Source: Lachnospiraceae bacterium (GTDB lineage Bacteria > Bacillota_A > Clostridia > Lachnospirales > Lachnospiraceae). Taken from it: a DNA stretch of 7,660 nucleotides. The notes beneath the pieces are model-generated. The model had not been told where the DNA came from, did no database searches, and saw nothing but the letters and a program-made list of their open reading frames with translations. Made by a program: the position numbers and the translations under genes. Location of the stretch: the NCBI GenBank assembly GCA_009774655.1, contig VSOD01000203.1:1-7660 (forward strand), read 5' to 3'. Positions 1-6,939 of the stretch are shown here, piece by piece (position 1 is the stretch's first letter; each line of letters begins with the position of its first letter).

Positions 1-30
1 CCTGTATCCTGTCTGCTCTCTGCGGGAAGC

Positions 31-966
31 TCAAACCATAACACGTGCGAACGTTGTTCCCAGTTCAATATCAAACCCAAGCGCCTGGTACATTTTTTCA
101 TCACACGGGGCACAGCATACCGTTAAACTCGATATGCCGTTTTCCCCGCACCATGTCTGTGCCGCCTTCACCAGCTTCCGGGCAATGCCCCTGCCGCGGA
201 AAACGGGTTCAATGTAGAAATCTTCATATACTCCCGTATCCGCGCAGGAAAAGGTTGAATAGTATCTGGCCACACTGCACATGCCGACAGCACGGTAGCC
301 ACGTCTGGCAACAAAGAAAGTTATCCTGCCTTCTTTGACAGCCTGCTGAAGCTGTTTCTGCTGTTCCTCCGTCAGTGCTTCTTCTCCGATTTCCTTTTTG
401 AAACCGTTTTCCAACTTCAAAAGCTGCCAGTCGGTTGGATCATTGAGAACTTCTACGGTGAAAGATATTTCATCCTCGGGCGGCAGAATCATCAACGGCT
501 CACCCCACTCGTCAAAACCGTTTTTGACGAATCCCTGGCTCTCCCAAAAACGCTCCCGCCGCACATCCCCTCCATAATTCAGCTCTACATAGAGCGCACC
601 GTGTTCCTTTGCCCAACTGAGCAGGGCCTTCGCGCACTTTTTGCCTGTACCGTTTCCGCGGTATTCCGGATAAACGCAATATTCCATGACAAAGCATTTG
701 CCGTCTTCAGAAGTGTAAATCACCGGTAAAGCAAAGCCTATCTTCTGTCCATCCCAGCAAAAGAACAGATAGTAGCACCTGTCCTGCGGTCTGTCGTGAA
801 TCTTCTGCATATGCGCCCGATATTCCGTATCGTTGAGAAAATATTCCCTGTCCTTATCATTCGGGTCAGGGAAGATATCCCGCTTGTAATAGGTGTGAAG
901 CTGCTCCCAAAAAGCTGCAGCATCACTTTCCGTGACTGCTTCACAGACGATAATCTGGTTTTCCAT
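31..966 (-). CDS. Tandem-domain GNAT family N-acetyltransferase
   Basis: Predicted cytoplasmic acetyl-CoA-dependent N-acetyltransferase of 311 residues made of two GNAT domains; the acceptor substrate cannot be told from sequence. The N-terminal domain (about 5-162) has the acetyl-CoA pyrophosphate-binding loop as YRGNGTGKK at 102-110, after the beta strand FVMEYCVYP. The C-terminal domain (about 167-311) repeats the pattern with DFYIEPVFRGRGIARKL at 249-265 and the typical late motif MYQALGFD at 292-299. Single-domain GNATs are usually 150-180 residues, so the length fits a fusion or duplication. The start at 966 (MENQ) is preferred over an in-frame ATG at 984, because a strong GGAGGAAG site lies between the two and serves only the internal ATG. 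The gene lies 93 bp downstream of the mannosidase on the same strand with no visible terminator, so cotranscription is possible. The family call is firm; the function is unknown. Confidence 0.93.
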   Translation of the reverse strand: MENQIIVCEAVTESDAAAFWEQLHTYYKRDIFPDPNDKDREYFLNDTEYRAHMQKIHDRPQDRCYYLFFCWDGQKIGFALPVIYTSEDGKCFVMEYCVYPEYRGNGTGKKCAKALLSWAKEHGALYVELNYGGDVRRERFWESQGFVKNGFDEWGEPLMILPPEDEISFTVEVLNDPTDWQLLKLENGFKKEIGEEALTEEQQKQLQQAVKEGRITFFVARRGYRAVGMCSVARYYSTFSCADTGVYEDFYIEPVFRGRGIARKLVKAAQTWCGENGISSLTVCCAPCDEKMYQALGFDIELGTTFARVMV

Positions 967-970
967 TTTG

Positions 971-978
971 CTTCCTCC
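971..978 (-). promoter_or_regulatory. Ribosome binding site that fixes the GNAT start
   Basis: The minus strand reads GGAGGAAG here, with four bases before the ATG at 966 (seven if counted from GGAGG). The in-frame ATG at 984 lies upstream of this site and has no comparable site of its own, so translation most likely begins at 966 and the extra residues MYGGSK are not made. Confidence 0.8.
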
Positions 979-1002
979 ATACATAGCCCATCTTCATTGA
1001 GA

Positions 1003-1062
1003 TCACTTGTAAAGCGCAACCATGCCGTCATCCATGCCGTTCTCAAAGAAATACTTCAATCA
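1003..1062 (-). other. Short in-frame open tail after the mannosidase stop
   Basis: The TGA of the mannosidase (1060-1062) is followed in the same frame by 18 sense codons, reading LKYFFENGMDDGMVALYK, and then a second TGA (1003-1005). The mannosidase stop also overlaps a start in another frame (ATGA), which opens only a six-codon frame, MIEVFL. An 8-base direct repeat, CATGCCGT, occurs at 1021-1028 and 1033-1040 and underlies the repeated Gly-Met residues. The rest of the 93-bp gap holds the GNAT ribosome binding site and no recognisable terminator. The tail could be chance, the remnant of a decayed gene, or a readthrough extension. Chance is the default, since the mannosidase already reaches its expected C-terminus. 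Confidence 0.2.
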
Positions 1063-4000
1063 TGCTCTCCCCGAAACCAGCCGCACCGTCTTCACCTCAA
1101 ATGCCCGGAAATCCAGCATGATCTTCCCGTCTTCCACCGGAATTTCCTGCAGGGTATTCTCCAGCATATCACAGGCAAAAGCACGCACATCCTTCCGCGC
1201 CAGCTGAACGCAGGTGCGCCGCGCCGCCTTCTTCGCCTCGTACAGGCGCAGGATCCAGTCCCCGCTGCCGTCCTCGGCAGGTTTCAGGGTATCCGCAAAA
1301 ATATCGTCCTGCTCGACAGACAGCAGGCTGAAATCTCTGCCGCCGCCGCACACCGTCAGCGGAGCCACATTCACCTCATACCCCTGTCTCACCACGTCGC
1401 AGCCGGCAAAAGTCCCTTCCCACGCGGTAAAGGCGTAGGTAAAATGATGCCTGCCGTTGTCCGCCCGCATTTCCGGGCCGGCGGCTGCCCGCAGCAGCGT
1501 GAGTTCCAGGCTGTTTCCGTTCATGGAAATTCCGTATTTACAGTTATTGAGCACCGCCGCGCCGTGAGCGCCGTCACACAGCGCACTGTAGCGGTGGTTA
1601 CATACCTCGAACCGATCCTTGTCGTAAGGTCTGGATCTGTGCGTGGGACGTTCCACGTAGCCAAACTGCATTTCGTTGATGCCGTTTTCCGCATGGACAT
1701 CCACCGGGAAAGATACTTTGAGCAGGCGGTGCAGTTCCTGCCAGTCCGCCTCCGTCTCGAACACCAGCCTGCGGGATTCCTTCGCCAGACGGATGTACTG
1801 CCGGTAAGAGGACGCCCCGATCCTGCCCGTCACCAGAAGCACCGCTTCCACACCCTGTCCCAGCTCTTCCACTTCGATGTCGAAAGCTCCCGCAATCTCC
1901 TGCTGCCGGTAATTGGAATCAATGTCCCAGGCATCGAAAAACCTTGGCACGTCTTTGTACATATGGAAGCAGTTCATGGGCTTTGCTGCAAACTCCCTGC
2001 CGCTTTCTTTCAGGACGAAGGACGTCACTTCCCCGCGGTCATTTACCACCGCTCTCACCTGTCCGTTTTCCAGAATAAAGCCATCCTGTGCGCGCAGGAT
2101 CACCGCTTCTTCCGCCGCCCCGTCAGCCGGCTTTCGTCCCGCCTGATCCGCCGATGCAGGCCGCAGGGAAATCCCGCCGCAGGAAGGCAGTTCCACCAGC
2201 GTCTTAAGCCCCTCGAAGGTATGCTCCACCGGCAGAACGGTTCCGTCCGCCAGACAGGCTCCCCGTGCAAAGGCATCCGGCAGCGTCACCAGCGCTTTTC
2301 TGGCAAAACTCAGGGAATTGAAGACCGTAACCGCCTCTTCTTCCCTGCTCTGCTTCAAAATCGCACGCAGCGCGTCTTCCCGTATCCCGCCTGCCTCCTG
2401 CAAAAGTTTCTCCATGGCTTCTCTTGCTTCCACATACACCCGGGCGATGGAAGACCCCGGAAGAATATCGTGGAACTGGTGCAGCAGCAGCGTCTTCCAA
2501 AGCCCGTCCGCCTTCTCCAGCGGGTACTGCCAGCCTTCCGCTTCCGCCAGACAGGACCACATTTCCATCTCCCGCAGCGCCAGCTCGCCCTCCCTGTTCT
2601 TCTGCTTGATCATCGCCTGCGACGTATACGTGCCTCTGTGGGCGGAGAAGTACAGTTCACCGGCGTAGGTGTGTTTCGGTCCGCCTGCCTTTTCCATATC
2701 TGTAAAAAATTCCAGCGGTCCCGCCATCTTCACCCGTGCGCCGCCTTCCAGATCTTCCTGCCTGCGCGCATATTCCACGTAATCTCTGGACGGTCCGCCG
2801 CCGCCGTCTCCGTACCCGTAAGGCAGCAGAAAAGCGTCCAGATCCCGAAGCTGCCGTCTGTTCTTCCAGACCGTATTGATCTCCTTCGGATCCGTCTTGT
2901 AGGTGTAGCTGGTGGGCAGGAAGGAAACTATCTCCGAGCCGTCCATTCCCTGCCAGGTAAAGTAGTGACAGGGGAACTCGTCTCCCTCATTGTAGGACCA
3001 GAAGATCTTCTGCGTTACCAGATATTTGACGCCGCATCCTTTCAGAATCTGCGGCAGAGCTGCCGTATAGCCGAAGGTGTCGGGCAGCCAGAGGATAACG
3101 CTGTCCACGCCCAGCACTTCCCGGTAATACCGTTTGCCATGAATTAACTGCCTGATCAGCGCTTCGCCGCCCGCCATGTTGGTATCCGGCTCCACCCACA
3201 TGGCGCCTTCCGCGATCCACTGTCCCTGCCTGATCGCCTCCTTGATCCGCTCGAACAGTTCCGGGTAATGCTCCCGGCACATTTCATAGGCTGCCGGCTG
3301 GCTCTGCAGATATTTATACTCCGGATATTCCTCCAGCAGACGGAGCTGGGCGGCAAAGGTACGCGCGGTCTTCCGATGGGTCTCCGCCATCGGCCACAGC
3401 CAGGCCAGATCCAGATGCGCATTGCCCGTCGCATAGAACACCGGCTGCGTCGTACCGTTCACCGCTTCCATGACGGGCCGCAGCTTCTGTATGGCCTCCC
3501 GATAAGAAGCCGTCCTGCCTTCCCTGTCCTGCTCGAAATCCACGGTCAGCGTGAACTCCTCCAGCGCCTCCGCGATCTTAGATGCCCGCAGGGAAGTCTC
3601 ATCCAGCGTCTCCAACAGTTTATACAGCGTATCCACATCCATATAAAGCTGATAGGCATCCTCATTCCAGATGCCGTAAGTGCACACGCCCAGCGTCCTT
3701 CTCTTCCCTTCCTGCAGCGGATCCTGATAAGCCCCCGGCAGCACCGGCCCTGTAGCGCAGCTGTGTATCTCCGGGAAATAATGACCCGCATAGGTTTCCA
3801 TTAAAATGCTGTACTGCTCCCCTGCCTGTCCGCTGCGCGTCAGAACATTGTCCTCCATATAGTGGTGCGCCTCACTCACCCAGTCGGCCCGGTAAGTACC
3901 AAAACTCCTGCCGTTAACGAATAATGTAGACTCACCGCCCGGCGCAAGACGCATGACAATACGCTTTCCCGCCGCCTCCGCCGGCAGCGTAACCGTTCCC

Positions 4001-4209
4001 CGAAACCAACAGTACTCCCAGGTCTCACCCCAGGTAAATCCCGGCTCCACCCCGGTAAACGCACACTGCGCCACATCCTCCGGCGTCCTGTGCTCCTTCG
4101 TCCGAAACGCCTCCCAGGCGATTTCCCCAAAAGGCTCATAAAAATCATCTTTTAACGTCCGTATCCAGTGATGAAGACGGTCCGTCCACTCTGAATGCAT
4201 TACTTTCAT
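1060..4209 (-). CDS. Alpha-mannosidase, glycoside hydrolase family 38
   Basis: Zinc-dependent retaining exo-alpha-mannosidase that releases mannose from alpha-mannosides. At 1049 residues it has the full length usual for bacterial and cytosolic (Man2C1-like) GH38 enzymes. After an N-terminal region (about 1-250) rich in beta-type sequence, the catalytic domain opens at about 255 with GNAHLDLAWLWP (H265 and D267, zinc ligands). It continues with WLPDTFGYTAALPQIL, where D377 is the predicted nucleophile and zinc ligand, and closes with LLHQFHDILPGSSI, where H580 is the fourth ligand by family alignment with the QHHD motif of Golgi mannosidase II. The mid and C-terminal beta-sandwich domains fill 625-1049. 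There is no signal peptide or membrane segment, so it should act in the cytoplasm on imported or intracellular mannosides. The start is supported by AAGGAG seven bases upstream (4217-4222). It is divergent from an AraC regulator, which probably controls it. MngB of E. coli is a family relative, but the PTS partner that would justify that symbol is absent. Confidence 0.96.
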   Translation of the reverse strand: MKVMHSEWTDRLHHWIRTLKDDFYEPFGEIAWEAFRTKEHRTPEDVAQCAFTGVEPGFTWGETWEYCWFRGTVTLPAEAAGKRIVMRLAPGGESTLFVNGRSFGTYRADWVSEAHHYMEDNVLTRSGQAGEQYSILMETYAGHYFPEIHSCATGPVLPGAYQDPLQEGKRRTLGVCTYGIWNEDAYQLYMDVDTLYKLLETLDETSLRASKIAEALEEFTLTVDFEQDREGRTASYREAIQKLRPVMEAVNGTTQPVFYATGNAHLDLAWLWPMAETHRKTARTFAAQLRLLEEYPEYKYLQSQPAAYEMCREHYPELFERIKEAIRQGQWIAEGAMWVEPDTNMAGGEALIRQLIHGKRYYREVLGVDSVILWLPDTFGYTAALPQILKGCGVKYLVTQKIFWSYNEGDEFPCHYFTWQGMDGSEIVSFLPTSYTYKTDPKEINTVWKNRRQLRDLDAFLLPYGYGDGGGGPSRDYVEYARRQEDLEGGARVKMAGPLEFFTDMEKAGGPKHTYAGELYFSAHRGTYTSQAMIKQKNREGELALREMEMWSCLAEAEGWQYPLEKADGLWKTLLLHQFHDILPGSSIARVYVEAREAMEKLLQEAGGIREDALRAILKQSREEEAVTVFNSLSFARKALVTLPDAFARGACLADGTVLPVEHTFEGLKTLVELPSCGGISLRPASADQAGRKPADGAAEEAVILRAQDGFILENGQVRAVVNDRGEVTSFVLKESGREFAAKPMNCFHMYKDVPRFFDAWDIDSNYRQQEIAGAFDIEVEELGQGVEAVLLVTGRIGASSYRQYIRLAKESRRLVFETEADWQELHRLLKVSFPVDVHAENGINEMQFGYVERPTHRSRPYDKDRFEVCNHRYSALCDGAHGAAVLNNCKYGISMNGNSLELTLLRAAAGPEMRADNGRHHFTYAFTAWEGTFAGCDVVRQGYEVNVAPLTVCGGGRDFSLLSVEQDDIFADTLKPAEDGSGDWILRLYEAKKAARRTCVQLARKDVRAFACDMLENTLQEIPVEDGKIMLDFRAFEVKTVRLVSGRA

Positions 4210-4252
4210 GCTGCTTCTCCTTTTCTTCCTTTCAGGACTGTTCCTTTTTGTT

Positions 4253-4285
4253 CCTGCCGCTCCGGTTTCCGCCGACCGGCGCAGG
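4253..4285. other. Interrupted hairpin in the mannosidase leader
   Basis: On the plus strand CCTGC (4253-4257) pairs with GCAGG (4281-4285), and inside it CCGGT (4262-4266) pairs with ACCGG (4275-4279). The two five-pair stems are joined by an asymmetric internal loop of four bases against one, and the apical loop has eight bases. Read as the mannosidase transcript, this lies in the roughly 98-nt leader, about 30 bases upstream of the ribosome binding site. Read on the plus strand it is followed by CTTTTT, which resembles a weak intrinsic terminator pointing towards the AraC promoter. The pairing is visible in the sequence; any role in regulation, mRNA stability or blocking antisense reading is inference. 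Confidence 0.45.
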
Positions 4286-4293
4286 CTTTTTCC

Positions 4294-4321
4294 TTGACCT
4301 TTTCGATGATTTTATTATAAG
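4294..4321 (+). promoter_or_regulatory. Predicted sigma-70-type promoter of the AraC gene
   Basis: The -35 is TTGACC (4294-4299; five of six consensus bases), the spacer 16 bp, and the -10 TATAAG (4316-4321; five of six). Transcription would start near 4328, giving a leader of roughly 66 nt before the ATG at 4394. It is the best-matching promoter in the divergent region, which suggests steady basal expression of the regulator. Confidence 0.65.
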
Positions 4322-4342
4322 ATTATTAAAAAAGTACTGCCA
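4314..4342 (-). promoter_or_regulatory. Predicted mannosidase promoter, activator-dependent type
   Basis: A perfect TATAAT lies on the minus strand at 4319-4314 and shares four bases with the -10 of the opposing AraC promoter. At a 17-bp spacing the -35 position (4342-4337) reads TGGCAG, a poor match to TTGACA. A good -10 with a bad -35 is typical of promoters that need an activator bound just upstream, which fits the neighbouring AraC-family gene. The AT-rich stretch 4343-4380 is where such an activator would bind, but no convincing pair of direct repeats could be picked out by eye. Confidence 0.5.
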
Positions 4343-4393
4343 TTATTTATATACACCGTACAAAATCAACATTCAAAAAAGGGGATCCATGCA

Positions 4394-5278
4394 ATGATCA
4401 TTGCCGAAGAATGGAACGACGAATATTATACTTCCAAATACCGCACAGTCTACACGCATCAGGAACTACACATTCCCGGTCTGCGCATGTTCGGCCGACA
4501 CACCATGAATCAGGCCTGCGCGCCGCTCGCCCCGCATTTTCACAAAAACGCCTATGAATTCACCTTTATCACCGAGGGTACCATTCACTTTACAGTTGGG
4601 GAGAAAGATTACGAATTGTCGGGCTACGATATTTTCATCACGAAACCCGATGAAGTGCACAGCACCAACCTGATCCCGCTTTCCACAGGAGAGATCTACT
4701 GGTTTCAGCTGGATGTCTCCGCTGCCGACCGTCTTTTTTTCCTGAACGAGGAAGCGGGCAGGGATCTGATCGACGGGCTCTCTCGGCTTTTGCCGCACAC
4801 CTACCGCCCCGGCAGCTCCAGACTGTTACAGCATGTCAAAAAGGCTTTTGAGCTGGCCGGAGATGTTCCGCACCGCTATTTTGCCGCCTCCTGCCTGCTC
4901 TGTGCCCTGCATGAGATCATGGCCATGTCATGCGGCGACCGCCTTCTCACACCGGATATAGAGAAAGCGATCGCCTATATGAAGGAACATCTTTGCAGTG
5001 AACTGACTTTGGAAGAGCTGGCCGGCGTCTGCGGCCTCTCCCTGTCCCAGTTCAAGCAGAAATTCAAGGCGCAGACCGGCATTTCCCCCAGACACTATAT
5101 CAATTATCAGAAGATCCGGCTCTCCAAGCAGCTGCTCTTAGAACAAAAGTCGATCACCGATATCGCCATGGAACTGGGGTTTTGCAACAGCAGCTATTTC
5201 ACTGCAGTGTTTCGGCGGTTCAATGCCTGCACGCCGTCCGAGTATCAAAAGCAGAAAATAGCGGAACACAGGCTGTGA
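4394..5278 (+). CDS. AraC-family transcriptional regulator with cupin sensor domain
   Basis: DNA-binding regulator of 294 residues, the usual length for the cupin/AraC architecture. The N-terminal cupin-like domain (about 38-110) shows APHFHKNAYEFTFITEGTIHFTVG, with H48, H50 and E55 in the typical cupin pattern, followed by the SGYDIFITKPDEVHS segment common in sugar-sensing AraC proteins. The C-terminal double helix-turn-helix domain spans about 187-288: the first HTH is near LTLEELAGVCGLSLSQFKQKF (204-224) and the second is SITDIAMELGFCNSSYFTAVFRRF (253-276), ending in the hallmark TPSEYQ. The start at 4394 has an AGGGGA site eight bases upstream. It is transcribed away from the alpha-mannosidase, so its likely job is activating that gene in response to a mannoside-derived ligand; target and ligand are inferred. 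It ends two bases from the convergent ATPase gene. Confidence 0.95.
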   Translation: MIIAEEWNDEYYTSKYRTVYTHQELHIPGLRMFGRHTMNQACAPLAPHFHKNAYEFTFITEGTIHFTVGEKDYELSGYDIFITKPDEVHSTNLIPLSTGEIYWFQLDVSAADRLFFLNEEAGRDLIDGLSRLLPHTYRPGSSRLLQHVKKAFELAGDVPHRYFAASCLLCALHEIMAMSCGDRLLTPDIEKAIAYMKEHLCSELTLEELAGVCGLSLSQFKQKFKAQTGISPRHYINYQKIRLSKQLLLEQKSITDIAMELGFCNSSYFTAVFRRFNACTPSEYQKQKIAEHRL

Positions 5279-5280
5279 AT

Positions 5281-6906
5281 CTATATCATTATTTTTCTGA
5301 TCTTACAGCTGTGCTTCCGGCCTTTTACACTGTAACTGATCCCGACCAAAAGCATTTCTCCTTTATAAGCAAACTGTCTTGCCAGTCTCGTATAGTCTCT
5401 GGCCTCTATCTGTGAAATAGCCTTCTCCGCACTCTTATTCCATTTCAATTCGATCAAAAGCGCCGGCCTGGCGGATGTCGGTCTCGGCAGGAACAGAATA
5501 TCAACATAGCCGCGCCCGCTCGTAATTTCCTCAAACTTCATATAATGATCCACACCGCTCAGATATGCCATAATGACTACAGACCGCAGGGCCTGCTCAT
5601 CATTATAAAATTTCGGGGAAGTACCTGCCAGATGCGCCTCACCGATCATCTCTGCCACCTTGTCTTCCTCCATGCGGATTGGCGCCTCCAACAGACGGTC
5701 CGACAGTTCAACGGATTTGACCAGTTCCTTCCGCCCGCCGTTCTTTACCGCCCGGATAAACTCCTCCCTGATCTCCTCATTGGGTATATAGACCTCTCTT
5801 TGATCGGCATCATAGGCCAGATAGCCCAGATGCACCAGAAGGGTCAGCACGTCATCCCGGCTTCTCAAAGAAGTCATATCATTCTGAAAAGAACCGGTAT
5901 CTATCCTGCATCTGTTTCCGCCCAGCATGTCAAGCACCGCATCCTTCAATCCGTCAAAATTCAACTCCATATAAAGCCGCAGAGACTCATAGGTCTCCGT
6001 CTGTGTCCAATAGTGACTGAAACTGCGGTTTACGACCGCTTCAATGATCGAATTAGGACTGAAAATATGACCAATCTGGTCAAACTGGTAGCCGTCGTAC
6101 CATCTGCACGCCTCGTTAAAATCCAGACCGTGCTTTTCACATAATGTCTTTACCTCCTGCTCCGTAAAACCTGCATACTCTGCCAGCACCTTCGGCTCCA
6201 GCATCGTAAACTCCCGGAAATCCGTCAGGGCCGACTGTGTGCCGTATTTCTTGATCGGAAGGATGCCTGTCACATAGGCGCCGCAGAGAAAGCGGGAAAC
6301 CTGCCCGCCCTTGAAAAGCGCCCGCAGCAGATTGATATATGCCTTCTGCAGCGCCACATCTTCCGGCGCCTCTCGAAACAGCGCGTCCCATTCATCAATG
6401 ATGATATAGAATTTGCGCCCGGTCTGTGCACTGATATGCAATAACGCCTCCGGTATGGAAACCTCATCTTCGTCAATACAGCCCGGAAACTCCGTTCTCA
6501 ATTCTTTCACAATGACAGACTGCAGATTGCGCAGAACATCTTCTTTGTGCACCGCATTGGAAACAAACCATGTCATATCCCAGAACAGCACATCACATCT
6601 GTTCAAATACTGCGCATAATCCGCCAGTTTCCTGTCTTTTTCTTCTGCCGTATCCGTTTCCGGCGGATTGGCAACCCGCAGCTTCTCAAACAGCCTTCCG
6701 GCCTCTGCCCCTCTGGAATAAAAGGCAACCAGCATCTGCGCCGCATACGATTTCCCGAAACGCCGCGGTCTGCTGAAGCAGGTCAGCTTTCTCGACGTCC
6801 CCATGACCTGATTCGTATAGGTGATCAGTCCGGTCTTATCCACATAAAGACCGTCCTTCAAGATATCCTCAAATCCGTCCGCCGGTGGATTCAAATAGAT
6901 TCCCAT
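5281..6906 (-). CDS. AAA-ATPase-like protein with C-terminal PD-(D/E)XK nuclease domain
   Basis: A 541-residue protein of the AAA-ATPase-like (PF09820) plus PD-(D/E)XK (PF08011, formerly DUF1703) family, widespread and often multicopy in anaerobic Firmicutes and Bacteroidetes and without an established role. The N-terminus has the family signature YVDKTGLI (21-28). The P-loop is SRPRRFGKS (45-53), in which the first glycine of the classical Walker A is replaced by R46, as is usual in this family. Walker B is FYIIIDEWD (166-174; D171, E172). Further family motifs are GILPIKKYGTQSALTDFREFTML (214-236), WYDGYQF (269-275) and FSPNSI (282-287). The nuclease fold at about 430-535 retains D469 (GYVDILF), E486 and K488 (LIELKW), then Q499 and Y505, so the active site looks intact. 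The gene is 33 bp downstream of the glycerate kinase on the same strand and may be cotranscribed. Nuclease activity and target are unproven; a defence or mobile-DNA role is speculation. Confidence 0.92.
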   Translation of the reverse strand: MGIYLNPPADGFEDILKDGLYVDKTGLITYTNQVMGTSRKLTCFSRPRRFGKSYAAQMLVAFYSRGAEAGRLFEKLRVANPPETDTAEEKDRKLADYAQYLNRCDVLFWDMTWFVSNAVHKEDVLRNLQSVIVKELRTEFPGCIDEDEVSIPEALLHISAQTGRKFYIIIDEWDALFREAPEDVALQKAYINLLRALFKGGQVSRFLCGAYVTGILPIKKYGTQSALTDFREFTMLEPKVLAEYAGFTEQEVKTLCEKHGLDFNEACRWYDGYQFDQIGHIFSPNSIIEAVVNRSFSHYWTQTETYESLRLYMELNFDGLKDAVLDMLGGNRCRIDTGSFQNDMTSLRSRDDVLTLLVHLGYLAYDADQREVYIPNEEIREEFIRAVKNGGRKELVKSVELSDRLLEAPIRMEEDKVAEMIGEAHLAGTSPKFYNDEQALRSVVIMAYLSGVDHYMKFEEITSGRGYVDILFLPRPTSARPALLIELKWNKSAEKAISQIEARDYTRLARQFAYKGEMLLVGISYSVKGRKHSCKIRKIMI

Positions 6907-6917
6907 CGTGTGGCCTG

Positions 6918-6924
6918 CTCCTTT
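6918..6924 (-). promoter_or_regulatory. Ribosome binding site of the ATPase/nuclease-like gene
   Basis: The minus strand reads AAAGGAG, 11 bases before the ATG at 6906. The spacing is long, but no other start codon lies in frame between the site and that ATG, so 6906 is kept as the start. The site lies inside the 33-bp gap behind the glycerate kinase stop. Confidence 0.65.
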
Positions 6925-6939
6925 CTGCTTCTTCCCTCT

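Noticed and set aside
1..30. Possible further gene or terminator downstream of the GNAT gene
   Set aside because: Only 30 bases are visible and they show no hairpin with a T-run and no recognisable coding sequence.
738..1046. A 102-codon minus-strand frame spanning the mannosidase-GNAT gap
   Set aside because: It overlaps the GNAT gene out of frame over most of its length, and its product resembles no known protein; the GNAT frame carries the real motifs.
796..3147. A 783-codon plus-strand open frame antisense to the mannosidase and part of the GNAT gene
   Set aside because: Its product is rich in Arg, His, Pro and Gln with no recognisable domain, it crosses two well-supported genes, and it fits the long antisense frames produced by GC-rich third codon positions.
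4334..4361. Two GTAC sequences 24 bp apart as an AraC-type operator
   Set aside because: Only four bases match, with no similarity in the flanks, and GTAC is itself palindromic; too weak to call a binding site.
5267..5277. CACAG-G-CTGTG palindrome as a terminator for the AraC gene
   Set aside because: The loop would be a single base and no T-run follows directly, so it is not a workable intrinsic terminator.
5303..5335. TTACAG/CTGTAA inverted repeat just inside the ATPase gene as a terminator
   Set aside because: Six pairs with a 21-base loop and no following T-run; expected by chance in coding sequence.
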